A stretch of 64,000 bases of DNA from the NCBI RefSeq assembly GCF_028858725.1, contig NC_084772.1:13337048-13401047 (forward strand). The letters run 5' to 3'. Position 1 is the first letter of the stretch, and the number at the start of each line of letters is the position of its first letter. A model generated the notes under the pieces. The model did not search any database. It was not told the origin of the DNA and saw only the letters and a program-made list of their open reading frames with translations. Position numbers and translations under genes: made by a program. Below, one piece after another: positions 25,868 to 39,179 of the stretch. The stretch is from Colius striatus. Taxonomy: Eukaryota; Chordata; Aves; Coliiformes; Coliidae.

Positions 25868-25873
25868 AATAAA
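25868..25873 (+). terminator. AATAAA polyadenylation signal of the candidate small-protein gene
   Basis: A canonical hexamer followed by an A-rich run, 99 bp beyond the TGA of the two-exon frame. Position and strand fit a short 3' UTR of about 120 nt. Confidence 0.4.
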
Positions 25874-25894
25874 AAAGTAAGCAATCAAAAGCAA

Positions 25895-27944
25895 GTAATC
25901 GAACATTAGGTTAGTGGATCCCCAGTGTAAAATCAAATTGATCCAATTGCTTTTCTTATGAATGCAGCAGGTTTTGTGTTCACAATAGGATTAACATGAA
26001 AGAAACAATTACTGGTTAAACGTGAAGATTCAAAACTGAAGAACTTTAAATTGTAATCAACAAAGCCCCCACTCGCCCATTCCATTCTATAAATAGGAGT
26101 TTAAATCTGTTATTTGGGATTTTGATATTCAAATGGGGAAGGAAGAAGGAATTTAAAAATCAATGTAAATGGGCAGATGAAAAATTTAAAGGTAGCGTAT
26201 TGGAAATGTTATATGAGCCTTAATTTTTAAAAAGTGCCATCTCTTCAAAATACCGTAATCTATTTAGTTTATGATGCAAGTGTGCAGTAATAGCAACAAA
26301 TAATTTAGTCTACTCTGAAATTTCCCAAACCAAGGCAAAAGGGTTACTTGCATCTCTTAGTCATTAGGATAGAGAGATATTGTTTTGTTGACCTATTTAC
26401 AAAAAAGAAAATATTAGTTTTTGTTTAGATTTTAGGACAAAGATGGGGATGATAACAAGTAAGAGCTGGCTAATGTTATCATGCTTTGCTAGAACAGGAT
26501 CAGATCTCCAAAGAGGGTGACAGAAGCCAGTTAAGCCACCCACAATTTGTGCTTCTGCTTGTTGTCTCTGAATTCTCCCTGTAGGTGGGAGTTCCCCCTC
26601 TGAGTCACAGGGTAGCCTGACAGCCTTCCTGATTTCATCCCACCCACGGCTCCTCTCAAAGTGAGCACTCCCCAAGCAACCTTCTTTACCAGCCACAGAT
26701 AATACAGTTTCTCTATTAACACTCCGTGCCTTGGTGGGTGTAAGGCCTCGCATGGGAAATGGTCTAGTGTATGTCTGCTTGCAGTGGTTCAGTAGTCCTT
26801 GCAAAGCCATTATAGATTGTGGAGACCTATGGACTGTACCTGTGGTTAAACTTCTCATGCTGTGGAGGAAATAAGTACACATTAAAAAATCTGAGGTTAT
26901 TAACTTCAAAAGGTGATTCCTAATATTCATACTCAAGCACTTTATGGCTCTAGGTGGGAATACATTTTGTGCTTTGCTATGCAGGGAAGTGGGTGGCCTT
27001 GTTTAAAAGCATGTCACTTATCCCCAGAAGCTGCTGGAATTAACCATGCCCTTGCCAGTTTAGCAGAGGTGATAGTAGCTAAGGAGCTGCAAAGTCAGCT
27101 GGGTACAGTACACAGGCTGTGCTGTCTTTACGCAGCAGTGATACAGGAGCTCTTAATCTCTAGAGTCCTCCTTACAACACCTTTAACCAGCAGCCACTGA
27201 TGTCAATGTCTGAAAAAAAAAAAAAATCATCAAATCTTTGGGTGCTCCAGGCCTTTGGTCAGGCTGTTTCTAACCAGTGTTCCAGAAAGAGCACCAGCTT
27301 TTATTTACTCTGTAGCAGTTCACATTAATTTGCCAAGTGCCATTGCGTAATAGCAATTAATTACATTATTTCTTCATTACTAGCTGCAAGCATAGGCTTT
27401 CCACAATGTGCTGAAATGTATTTCCGAAGCTCTTCTCAGGAGCTCTGAAGGGAAGATAAATGAGGACAAGCAGAGTGCCTAGATTAACAGCAAATGATAA
27501 ATCCAGGCCTCTTCATTGAAGCCAAATTAAATATTCTGTTGTAGGCCTTGACCTAATTCCATCTACTCATTATTTTTCTTGTGCTTTTCATTAAACAGAT
27601 TTTTAAAAATACCTAGGTATGCCATGTGAATAAGCTATATGCTTCATTTAGACATACCTACCTTTAGAAATTACTCCTGTAAGCTAAAGTTGCCACTAAA
27701 TTTGCTGAAACCAGAAATTAATTCTCATATCTAAGGTGCAAAACTCATGTTGTTAAGGATAGTGTTTTATCTGCCTTGTTTTAAATATTCCAAATTATAT
27801 CTGCTTGTAAACATCTTCAAATGTTACTGTCAGGATGTGATTCTTAATTTTAGTCAGAAAAATCTACTTCCTTTGCTTCCTTCCTTTTTAAACTTTTCTT
27901 TGGTTATTTCTACATGTTAAGGTACTGATGTGTTCAGAAGAAGT
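25895..27944. other. Downstream flank of the small-gene candidate, no gene called
   Basis: Includes the longest anonymous frame in the window: minus strand 26397-26936, ATG at 26930, about 177 codons. It lies in a GC-richer patch and is without a domain or splice context. The ATTA-rich block at 27300-27600 follows. Confidence 0.45.
27300..27600. promoter_or_regulatory. ATTA-rich block, possible conserved regulatory element
   Basis: Many TAAT/ATTA homeodomain cores (TAGCAATTAATTACATTA, TTCATTACTAG, CATTAAAC) lie among motif-dense, non-repetitive sequence. Without an alignment this is only an impression of a conserved noncoding element. Confidence 0.15.
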
Positions 27945-28196
27945 GTGTAAGGGGTAATGGAAAAAAGCTGTAACAGAAAAAGTTCCACTTAAGGAAAAGC
28001 TTCTTTACTGTAAGGATGACAGAGTATTGGAACAGGCTGTCCAGGGAGGGTGTGGAGTCTCCTTCTCTGGAGGTTTTCAAAAGGCATCTGAACATATTCC
28101 TGTGTGACCTGATCTGGATGGACCTGCTTTAGCAGGGAGGTTGGACTAGATACTCTTTAGAGGACCCTTCCAACACCTGCCATTCTGTGATTCTGG
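27945..28196 (+). mobile_element. CR1 LINE 3' end, 5'-truncated
   Basis: A clear sense copy of about 250 bp: AAGGGGTAATGG, AAGTTCCACTTAAGGAAAAG, CTTCTTTACTGTAAGG, GGAACAGGCTGTCCAGGGAG, GTGGAGTCTCCTTCTCTGGA and TTGGACTAGAT, ending in CATTCTGTGATTCT. It is the least decayed CR1 in the window. Confidence 0.93.
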
Positions 28197-31100
28197 AAAC
28201 TGGTGTGTTGTATACTGTACTATACTGTTTCATTTGAATTGTACTGCCTTTCAAGCTCTTGAAAATAGCAGCCAACACTACGTTGAATTATTTAGAAGCA
28301 TCTAATTCATTTAATCTTGTCTGGCTTTGTGGCCTTAAAACCTTTTGAAGTTCTTGTTTAGAGTTTTCTTACATCTCTCTACATCTTCCCTGTAATAACT
28401 GATCTCACTGTTCCTAGGAGTCAGTCTCTATATTATAAAACAGCCTTGTGTCTCCTATCATAGATTTAAAAGCAACACTAAACTACACTGACCTATTTTA
28501 CCACTGTGTCATTGTCAGAAAGGAGATTTGCCAGATGTCTTAGATGTTTCATTATTCCCTCAAGGAATTTAACCTTAGAATAAAACTGAGATTGCACAGG
28601 AAGGACCAAATTCTGTTTTCAGGGACAATGGATTTGCTGGACAAATTCCGCCAGTCTTGGAAATTAATTTGTATTCATAGTGGTGCAACTGGGGTCAGAA
28701 TCTGGCTTAAGACCTACTCTCAAACTAAAAATGTTGACAGATGGTTATTAAACTGGATGCTAAACTGAGTCTCTGTATGTTAAACTCCTGTGCTTTTAAA
28801 TTGCTATTGGTCCAGGTACGTGTGTGTGTGGAGATGTTCATGACATCTCTAGTGCATTTGTTGAGCAAAAGCTTGTTATTCAAATGCAAGTAATGGAAGT
28901 AGATAGATCCACACCTGTATTTGTTAACTCACTTAACAATACAGTTCTAAAAAAGCCCAGAATACCTGCACTATCACTGTTCTTTGAATGCTGTTTGGGC
29001 TTAGGTTAGAGTCCTCCAGGATCTCCTTTTTTTTCCCTCAGCCCTGATTATCTTCTCCTCCATATCACACTTCTTTCTCTTGTGTAGCCCATATCTTTAG
29101 CTTTTGATTGATCCTGCAGCTGATTTTATTACATTATTACATTTATTTCTCTTCTTTGGCTCTGATGAAGTTTCCAGTCATTCCTGACCATCCCAGACCT
29201 GTGGCCTTTGCAAGCCAGCACTGCCACCTGATCACTCTCTTTACTCAGTTTTCCTGTATTTGCTGACTCCACATGTGCTGAGCAGCTCAGTGGTAAAACA
29301 ATCGTAGAGCTGGAACCAAGATTTAAAGAAGTTTCAAACTCTCAAAATATAATTTACCGTTCTGTTATTTCCTCATTTCAATTTAAAAAAAAAGTGTGCA
29401 GAAAGAAGATAAAGTGCGTTTTTAATCCTCCCTACCATCTTTAAATTTACAAGGATTTACATTTTTTTTTACTGATATGAGTTAATAAGAGAAGATACAC
29501 AGACAGGTAGTCCTAAGGCTATGATTGTAAATACCAGGATTGACTATCGTACTTCCTGCTGTGAAAAATACTTCATATAGAGCTTTTAAAAGAGGAATTC
29601 AACTGGCTGCCTTTTTGGGGTGTGTGCAAGTGTAGAGAAAGATCTACATAACTTTTATGTCTGCATAACTTTTAAACAGCTGTCTCTGTGTCTCAAATGG
29701 CCATCAGGGGGTTGTACTTTAGAACTTCTACTGATTCACGATAGAGATAACTGAAAAATATACCTATTCTGATAAATCCAGATCATAACAGAAAAAGACC
29801 ATTTGATGACCTCTGTACTGCAGTTCCTTTTTCCAAAAACAATGTTGCAGTTGACAAACAGGAACTTTTATAAGAGCTGTTTTGGTGGAATGGATAGTGA
29901 CAGGACAGACTTGAAGGCAAAATAACCCGATCTTTCTCTGAGATGGCATCAGAAACAAAGGGAAGCTTATGCTGATTCTTCTTCTGTCATGTAAGTCATT
30001 AATCTGAGACCAAATACAATTTACCCATCTAATCTAAAGATAAACAAAAAATCGGTTCTTAGGTATAAGCATATTTTTAGGCACAATTACAGTAAATGAT
30101 TTTACAAGGTGTTAATTAGATTTCCAGGACTTGAAATAAATATAATCAAATCAGAGTTAGTAGGTTCAGAGGCCAATCAGAACAAACCGAATCTGTAACC
30201 TCTATCTATTCCCTATGGAAAAATTTGTGGTGTCTTAATTTGACATGTCAGTATTGAAAGGAAGAATCCTCTGACTTATGACAGCAATGAATGCATAGTC
30301 CATAGTCATAAGGTCTGGAAAATCTGTCCACTGCTCAAGGGTAAAGGAGACAGTGAAATCACATACACTGTGAAGATCCATACAAATTAGATAAGCAAAT
30401 TCTTATTTTTAGCATTTGCCCGACAGCAAAGACAAGGGAACAGCACATAACTCAGAAGGGAGCAACTAGCCTAGGCTAATTCAGGGTACATTGAAACAGT
30501 GAAGTTCCAGATGCAAGGTGTTCTCATATAACTGAAGGAAAATTGTAATGGGCAATCAAATAGGAAAGACAAAGCTTGTATTTCTGCCCCTAATTTGCTG
30601 CTGCAAGAATCATCTTGCAAAATTCCAAAACTGAGGGCCAGAAAGACTTCACTTGCCCAGATTTATGGGAGTATCCTGGCGCTTAACTCTTATTTTACTC
30701 CAACAAAGTCAGATGGGTTTTAGGAAGATAAATCTCAGAGGATCCAGGCATTTGGTACCTAAAATAAAACTCAGGCATCATTTGAAATCAGCACCAAAAC
30801 TGTGATTTTGGGTTTTTTTAACCATCTGGAGTTGCCTGACATTTCTAGTTATAATTTTTTTCTGCTTTTCTGATAGAGGCTTAAAGATAGAACAACTATC
30901 CTGTAGCACAGGAAATATGGAAATCAGTCTTGAGCTCTTTTTCCTCTATCATATTTTAAGCAAAAAGAATGAACAACACACATTTCTGTAACTCCTTCCT
31001 AAGCAACTGCTCTTACCAGAAAAGGAGATCTTCTCAAGGAACCTCTCGAGATAAAAAAGGAATCCCTGCTTTGTTCTGTGGGTGAAGGGGCAAAAGTGGT

Positions 31101-32479
31101 ATCTTCAGAAGTAGAGTCAGAACTATGGAATCTGAATAGACAGAAGATCCTCCCTGACTGGAGAGAATAGAATTGTTTGCATTGCAGAGTGCAAGATCCA
31201 GCTTGTATCCACTACTTCCATAGAAAACAGCACATATTCCTGGTCAGCATGCACCTCTCCAGATCCCTTCTGCTTGCTCTTTCAAATTCTATATGAAGTC
31301 TACTCCTGAGATCAAGTGTCTAAACTTCAGGAATAGATCAGTTACAGAACCTGGCCTTGAAAGCTAGTCATAATTTCACACAGGTTGGAGCATTTGTGGA
31401 ATATCTGATATGGCCATATTATTTGATATGTTGCTTACATGTTTGCATAAGATTTCTTAATGAGTTGAATAAGGCTCAGTAGAAATAAGCAGTGTCTCAG
31501 GTTGTGTTATAACCCCACCATTTTTACTGTTACTGGTTGGCAGATGTCAGATAGAAAGTGGGTAGTCCAAGCAAAGCTAAGAGTTCTTTGATCACTCATG
31601 TGCTAATCCCATAATGCTACATATATGTGAAAGTCAAGGGATGTAGATCCAAATGAGTCATTCCTTGTCCCAGATAGAATATAATTGTGATTTATATTCT
31701 GTGATATATAGGAGAATCTAGGATATATTCTCCTGGGGGCTTATGTTCTTTAAAATAGCTAAAATATGATCAAGATTTGTTCATGATATAAAGCAAACTG
31801 TATTATAATCCTCTCCACTGATTTGATTTTGTTTGTAAGGACCATCAGCAATTAAAGATGTCATTAGCCTAGTGATGAGTAGGATTCCATCCTCCCCGTG
31901 ACTCTTATTTGAGCATCTGTGTTCCTGTGAGCAATCCTGTGATTAAATTCATGATCTCTGTAATCTCCTAATTTCTGCTTGTTTATTTTCTCTGAAAAAA
32001 ATGTTTGTCTGTAACCCAAAGACCATACAATTAAGTGTATGTAGCTCAAAGTAAAGCCATTTTTAAAAAAAATTTATATAAATTTTACGTATAGAATGAT
32101 GTTCTCAATTCAAGATAAAGATTTTTGTTAGGATGGGCCAAAGAGATTTTCAAAATGTTACTGCCTCAGGCTCTGTAGAACAAAAGGAAATGTTTTGTAT
32201 ATCTGTGTTGTAAGAAATCCAAGTAATAAGGACATTTTCCAGAGCAGAATCTACTGGAATAGGATCTGTTCTTCTTACACTGCTTGTAAACAAAACCCTC
32301 AGGAAAGCCTCAATACTTTACATGGAATGGATCAACAAATGGCAGGTCTGGAAAAGACTGAAGTGTTTACCATGTTTCTTCATCACTCTTTCAAGAGATG
32401 CAATAGCGTGGGCCCAGCATAGTTAGTACCAGTGAGAGAAGGATAAGATCTTAACCTAAAAAAGGAAAAAAATGGATTA
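28197..32479. other. Intergenic or intronic, no gene seen
   Basis: AT-rich. Short frames at 28544-28768 and 29764-29958 have random composition. The possible tRNA-like SINE head at 29283 is the only structured element. Confidence 0.5.
29283..29341 (+). repeat. Possible tRNA-derived SINE head with A-box and B-box remnants
   Basis: CAGCTCAGTGG (29283-29293) fits a tRNA A box at 10 of 11 positions. AGTTTCAAACTC about 40 bp later resembles a decayed B box. No cloverleaf can be folded, so it is not a tRNA gene. A chance match is quite possible. Confidence 0.2.
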
Positions 32480-33886
32480 GGGAGTTTTCATATCAACTGG
32501 ACCTGATGGATTTTGTCATCCAAGGATATTTTAAAAAATAACCAAAGCAATTCCACAGCTCAGAACAGTTCTCTTTAAAAACTAGTAAAACAAGGAGACC
32601 AAGTGAAAAAAGAAAAAGGAATGTAGTTCCTATTCTAAGAAAAAGTCAAGTACTTAGCAACTGGGGAATTAGAAGTCACACATCTTAATTAAAGTTCCTG
32701 GAAAAATACTGAAATATTTTCAAAAACATTATATACAGGTACATGGGAAAACACAAACATTCACAGACATTGTAGCTTTACTGAGGACAAATTCTGTCAA
32801 GACAATCTAATTCCTTTCTGTCAAAGATAACTGGCCCTTTGAGTGGAGAAAAAATTGTGAGAGTCAAATGTCTTAGTTCCAGTAAAGGTTTGGTCATTGT
32901 CTCATATAACGTACACAGAAGGAAGGCAGTGTCCTTTAGATGAAGGTGCTGTAGGATGGGTGCAGGAAACAATATTAAGACTGCAGTCTTAAGTGATTCC
33001 TAGTGAAAAATGAAGGGCATATCATGCTGGATTCTGCAGCAATCTGTCCCAGACAAGTACAGCTCACTGTTCTCAGTAGTGACTTGAAAGATAGCATAGA
33101 GATTCTGCTTTTTAAATTTTCAAATGCTACCAAGCTGGAAGAGACCATAAGTGCATAGTGTAAATTTGGAAAGCCAACTGAAAAGAAATACAAGTCAACA
33201 TGAATAAATGCTATACTATTCCAAAAATAAATAGTCAACTGTAAAAAATAAAAGACGGTGAATAAATGATAAAGCAACATTATTGCTGAACCTGGGAGTC
33301 TCAGTGACTCACAAGCTGGACATGAGTCAACACTGTTAATGGAGCACAAAAAAATGGAAAATAGCATGCTGAGAGATTTAAATTAAAGTGTAGTCTAGAA
33401 GACATACAAGGAATAACCTTTTACTCTGCTTTGCTCTGATTTACTCTGATGCAACTCTGGCTGGAATACATTTTGGGCCCCAGTTTTGGAGGCCATTATT
33501 CCAGAAAGCTTTTGCTGAGACTAAGAAAATTCAGAAGACTGATCACGAGGGATCGTTTAATATTTGTATGAGAATGAACAAAATGGGATTGTGTCTTTTA
33601 AAGCATTGAAAACAGGGAAAGCAGGGAAATCCTGACCAGGATACAGGAAAAGAAACAAAAGCCAAAGTGGCAGCAAGAAAAAAGTTCAGCTTAGACATTA
33701 GAAAGCATTCCACTGATAATAGTAAAACTCCAGAACAGTTGACATAGGAAGACTTTAGTCTCCACCCCTGTCTTTAAGGACACTGGTAAGGCAAAGTACA
33801 GTATAGTATTTTTGTCTTGTGGTTGAGGGCTGAACTAGATGATCAGCTGAAGCTTTCTCAAACAACACTCTAGGACTTTCTAGAAT
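32480..33886 (+). mobile_element. Long decayed CR1 LINE copy covering the end of ORF2 and the 3' UTR
   Basis: About 1.4 kb can be followed in CR1 order. GGACCTGATGGATTTTGTCA and a polymerase-region remnant come first (32495 on). Near 33085-33150 comes the GATAGCATAGAGATT, TTTCAAATGCTACCAAGCTG block, then TTTTGGGCCCCAGTTTTGG at about 33470. The copy ends with GAACTAGATGATCAGCTGAA and a degraded TCTAGGACTTTCTAG tail. Stops in all frames show it is dead. The minus-strand frame at 32975-33367 is a by-product. Confidence 0.7.
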
Positions 33887-33989
33887 GCATTACTCTCAAG
33901 CTGCCAGTAACTCTCCATTTTTGAGTAATGATAATCCCATTTGTATCCACTTTTTAACATTATTATTTGATATACTCCTATATGTGTCC

Positions 33990-34350
33990 ATGACTGCTTG
34001 CTGTTGTAGGTTCTGTCTATGCCATGCCAAAACTACTGTCTCCAGGGCACTGCTGAGGCTGATGCAGTTCCTGAGCAGCAGCTGCCTGCAATGCCCATTG
34101 CTGTACAACGCTGCAGGGCTGGGCTGGCAGGCAAGCTGCCAGCAGCCAGCCCAGGCATGCCAGGCAGCCTATCAGCCCTATTATGCTGCTGGGTGTACTT
34201 GAATAAGCAGTGTCCCTGTGTGATTCAGAGGGTGCTTGACAGTTGTGCTTGTGGGCTGATTGTTGGCATGGTCAGTGAGTTTGGTCTTGATGGTGTTGTC
34301 AGACCACACTGGAGAGAATAGCATAGATTTGCCTGGGTCATTTAGCGCTG
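33990..34350. other. GC-rich island with hairpins and two overlapping plus-strand frames, unidentified
   Basis: Directly after the long CR1 copy, about 350 bp rise to a clearly higher GC content. They contain a perfect hairpin CTGGCAG-GCAAG-CTGCCAG (34124-34142) and a GGGCTGGC/GCCAGCCC pair around it. Two plus-strand frames (33885-34202 and 34019-34321) overlap. The peptides are Cys/Ala/Gln-rich and not recognised. It could be an unrecognised mobile element or a noncoding RNA exon; a gene is not supported. Confidence 0.25.
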
Positions 34351-37054
34351 CCTCTGTGCTTTCACAAAAAACACTGAAAGCCATTTCTAACCTCCCTTCA
34401 CACAATTTTTGCATCTGACTTCAGTGCTGTTGTAAACTAGTAAGGTTCACTCATCTATCATTCCTTAACACTTAATGTTCTGTTAAAAAAAATGCTAAAA
34501 TTGATTTAAAATGTATTGTCTTTCAGTGACAATCTTTATCTAATTTCAGGATGTTTCGGGATGATGGATAAGAATTATCCAATATGTTGATTTTACAAAA
34601 CATAAATTACCTTTTATAATGCAATAGTGAATATAAACTCAGCAGAGCAGTTTGAGAAGATGCTTGTACATAAACACCTTGTGGAGTTTAAACAGACACA
34701 AAAAGCAAGGTGTATAAATGTCTTGAAGCAATAAACCGTTGTTATTTAGGCATGAAGGAAAACACTGCAACATAATTGTTTGTGCTGTGAGTTTACTCCA
34801 AACAGATTCTCCTTGAACTAATAATCTCATAAATGGATCAAGCCTTAGGTGGCAGAGCTTTTCCCTGAAGTCAAAGCTGGCAGTTTCTCCTTATGTCATG
34901 CAAAACAGATAAAAGCAGCATTGTAGATGCACAAAACATTATTTGAAAACTTCATTTCTAGATAACACCAGGAAAAAAAAAAAAGGTTACCCCTCAAAAA
35001 AGTCTCTCTATGTGTTAGATACCTTATTGAATTTAACCTGAAATTATTTATTTTGCTCTTTCCTATCAGTTATGAATTTTCGAGACAGTGACATGTCTGT
35101 GTATAAATGAACCATATAGTAACTTAGTAATTGTCTATTTTCCAAAATAACATTATTGTATACACCAAGAAACACCGATTTAATGAAGTAAACTTTGTTA
35201 AAGAGTTCAAGAAATGTGCTTTTAGGAGAGAGAAGGTCTTTCATAGAATAAACATGAGACTGCATTTTGGAAGTCAGTAATACTTCTACCAAAACTCTGC
35301 AAGCATAAATCTGTAGTATCAGAAATTAAGAATCTGCTTTAGCATGGAGTTACAGAAAATAAGTAACTACAGAATTTCTGCGAAGAGAAAGAAAAAGCTG
35401 GGGTGTGGGTAAAGAGCAGAGGAAGCAGATAAAGGGAGCAGTTCTCACCATTTTATTTATCTGTTCATTGAGTATTTGATTGTGGACACTAACTCACAAT
35501 GGACAAAACTTGCTACAGTTGTAAGTCCTCTGAGCTCAGGGGAGTTCTTCTAGAACTTCAGCTGATTCCTCCTCTTACAAAGCATATCTAGGAGAGGATG
35601 AATAGCCTAATTTCTTTCTTGGCTGAGAATATCCAGTGATTTAAGTCACTGTCCTCAAAGACAGCATTTTTACCTTCTTGTCTAACAAGTTCCAGAGACA
35701 GTGACCTCCAAAGTGTAAGATATTTCTGCTGTCTGTAGGTTTTCCAGAGGCACTGACAAAAGGCAGATAGAAGGGAAAAATTCAGCGTGTACTGTGGGAA
35801 GGCCTGGTGAAGATTTTCTGGATCCAGCTAATGTTCTCTTTTTACCTTTTTTTTTTTTTTACCTTTCATGGATATTGATGGAAAACAGTTTAAAAGTCCC
35901 CAGAAAATCTGTGGTTAGATGTAAAAACTGAATAGTGTCTCACAGTAGCAACTCTCAAGCAAATAAGTGCCTGTTGTCTGCTGTCTTTACTGAACTCCTG
36001 AAAAATGCCTCTTACAACATAATTCTAGAATGCCATTGTAGTCTCACATCAGAGCGATTTTGCAGAAGTCTTAAGTTTCCTTTTGAGTTGGGCATGTGCT
36101 CAAATGCACCCAAGCATAGGGTGCAGTAGGATAAAGTCTGCTTTCAGTAATACCAACTGCCAGTAAACTCAAGAGGCCTGTTAAAAATAGAAATAGTTAA
36201 GACAAGTGGTTCAGCCACACAAAATTTTCCTGGCAGGAGAGAAAAGTGCTGCAGTGGAGCTGCAACATAAATTTCAGGTTCACAAGGATTCCCTCTGCTG
36301 TGGTGATCTGGCCATAACTTCTTAAGTTGTCAAGAGGGATTGCTTTGTAGTAATGGTTTAGCTACAAAGTAACATTTTATTCAGTGAGGATGACAGAAAC
36401 GAAAAATTACCTTCTGTTCTTTTCTTAGTTTCCAAACTCACTTATTTCAGTGAGACATTCAGAAAGCCAGGATGTGGGAATGAATTTCTGTTTGTCTGTC
36501 ATCCTCCAATGTGATTTATACTTCAGCCATGTTTAGGATTAGGTCTTTTAATACATTGCAGTTCTGGAGAAATCAGATAAGAAAGACTGATTTTTTCATT
36601 TCAGCTTCTGAGGATGAATGCTCTGTAGTTATTAGTTGGCCTGACTGAGGAGCGTTTACAGAAGAGGAGTTGACTTTCACAGACGGAGTGAGTAGAAAGA
36701 TACAAAATAGATTTGTATTTCAGAGCTTTCTATTGTGACAGCAAAAGCAAGTTGTATGGATTCAAAAAGACTCAAAAGATCAGACCTAAGGAAGACACAA
36801 AACATGATGAGATTACAGAGCTGAAAAAGCAAGTCTTCTTCCTCCAAAACACCCTTCAAACATTGACATGTAAAAAATAAAAAGTAAACAAACAAGCAGT
36901 CAACTAGACAGAAATCTGGACTTGGACACTGGTTCTTGCATTGCTGTTGCCTCTTCTCCCTGTTCGTGCCACCACGTCTGTCAAGACTGGGAAGAGAAGC
37001 CTGGAGAGAAATGGTGTCCTCCTTACTAGGAGCTGCACCTCCTTTTAGGAACTG

Positions 37055-37345
37055 ATGGTTAAAAAGGATGTACTAGTCTCCACGTGGCTCCTTCCCGTGG
37101 AAGACATAACCACCTCTCCTGTCAAATCAGTGGCTGTGAACAGCACACAGAAACAGGGTGAAGATACAATTGCTTGTTTATGTCTTCATTACTCTATGGA
37201 GTACAAAGGTTCATCTCTTTTCAGTGGCAGACCTGCTGGTACCAACAAGGACCTAATAGATACTATCACTCAGGACAGTGTGTCACAGTCCTTCAACAGT
37301 CAATCTGATCCTGTTGTGGGAGAGTATCTCAAACAGAAGATGTAA
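37055..37345 (+). other. Anonymous open frame with an internal acceptor-like site
   Basis: A 96-codon frame in a GC-richer patch, closed upstream by a stop two codons before the ATG. Its second half, after TCTCTTTTCAG at about 37223, reads GRPAGTNKDLIDTITQDSVS and is hydrophilic and protein-like, ending LKQKM and stop. No family is recognised and no donor or partner exon is evident. It may be a decayed exon or repeat remnant. Confidence 0.15.
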
Positions 37346-38619
37346 ATGGCCTAGTAAAGGACTGAAACTACTTACTCAGCAGAAGGGAGACTTCCTTCTT
37401 CACCCACTGCCTTTGGTCTGAAAAGTCACCTTGTTCATTGTAAGAGCTTTCTCTGCCTAACTGAAGACTTGGCAGCCCTGACAAGAGCAATTTGACTTTG
37501 GATGGGATGCTGGATCTGTGGCAAGCATATAGTTACAAAATAAGTCACGCTTTCCTTCCATTGAGTGCATGTTCTATTTATAGAACATTCCAGATTATGC
37601 AAGGATTCCCAGAACACTGCAGACTCTAGTTGAAAATTATATCTGCATAGCATGGAGTATATCAAGCAATATTTAAAAAATCCCATCGTTAGCAGAATGA
37701 GCATCTTGAGTTGTATATCAGAAAAGCAGGAATAAATTTGGAAAGATATGTCATAATGAAGAGCAATTACAGTTAATTTTCTTTTGTTTGCCAAACCATT
37801 TTGATAAATTATATCTTTTAAAAAGCAAAACAGTAATTGCATAAAAAAGCCTGAAAAGGCAAGGTAAATAGCTCACCTAATTGAGAATACCAAATAAGAG
37901 AGCTGGGACTTAAAATATTTCAGTGACATATAAGAACTTCTAAGTCCTCAAGAAAACCAACATAGCAGGAACGCCATGCAGATACAATGGTAAAATATAT
38001 ATATCACTGAATATACCTGTTTTCAGTGCAAATACACTGTGAGCATCTGCATCTGTTTCTTTGCCCCCAACTCTTGTCACGTAAACTGGAAAGTACTGTT
38101 ATGATTTTAAATAGGCCAATTAGCAAAGCTTATTCTCAATTTGCAAATGACTTATCACTCCTGAAGTGTGAAGCAGGAATATCTGAAAGTCAGTCTCAAT
38201 AACAGCCATGTTGAAATTTTGGCTGAGTTTAGCTGAAAACAAGATTTTTATTATCACAGAGTCATAACAAGTTTTCTTTGAAACATCAAAGAGAGACACA
38301 GCTTTGCGTCAAGACTAATCAAAAATACAAACAACAATGACCATTTTTCATGCCAGTACGTTATGTCAGCCCTCACAATCTTGACTAATTTTAGAAAATG
38401 GATGCATTGATTGGATGTCCCAGTCTCTTTTAGATATCAGATTCACTCTAAGCCCCTTTAACGGGTTTGCTGGCTAGCTAATCAATCCAAGAACAAATTG
38501 TACTCTTTCAGTATATTTTTTAGTTTACTACACAATTGCCAAGCCTTGTTATGAAGTGAACTTTACAGTCAAAAAAGAAAATATACCTTTAGAGGAGGTC
38601 TGCAAAGATCTCTTCAGTA

Positions 38620-38790
38620 ATAGGCTAAATTAGCTGGTTATTGGTTATTACATTGTTTTAGATTAGTTAGCTATATATTGGTTATTAGTTAATTAGTTCC
38701 ATTAATTAGTTAAATTTTTTATTACTAGCTGTCAATTAGCAGGTTATTAATATTTTATATTAGCTATATGTTAATATACTAACTGTAAAA
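38620..38790. repeat. AT-rich degenerate GTTATTAG/TTAGTTA repeats
   Basis: The words GGTTATTA, TTAGTTA and AATTAGTT recur many times in about 170 bp with almost no G or C pairs. It reads as a degenerate simple repeat. No gene. Confidence 0.6.
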
Positions 38791-39179
38791 TTTTATAGAG
38801 CATTTAATATGCTACAAAGCAGATTTTATACAACTAAGATTAATTAGCTTACCCTCAAAACCACCTTTAGTTCTTGATTCAGAAACTAGGAGTTAACAAA
38901 GTTTCTTAACCAACTGCTAATACTGGTGCCTTTGTTAATAAAGCTTTCAAGCCTCTGTACCTACGTATTAGATTCTGCAGTGTTTCAGTCCATTACAAAC
39001 ATAAAATAAATGGGAGAAGTGGACAAAACAAAGGGGAGTATTTCCAGACTCCCATGTAACATGGAAGGTCATTTTTGTGGTGTTTTTGTTTAGTGATACC
39101 ACCTATACTTTTCCTGTCACTTGAATCTTAATCTCCGAAGTGCTATTTTTCCATCAACAAACTATGGAAAGAAGGTGAT

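Noticed and set aside
32975..33367. 130-codon minus-strand frame
   Set aside because: It lies antisense within the decayed CR1 copy.
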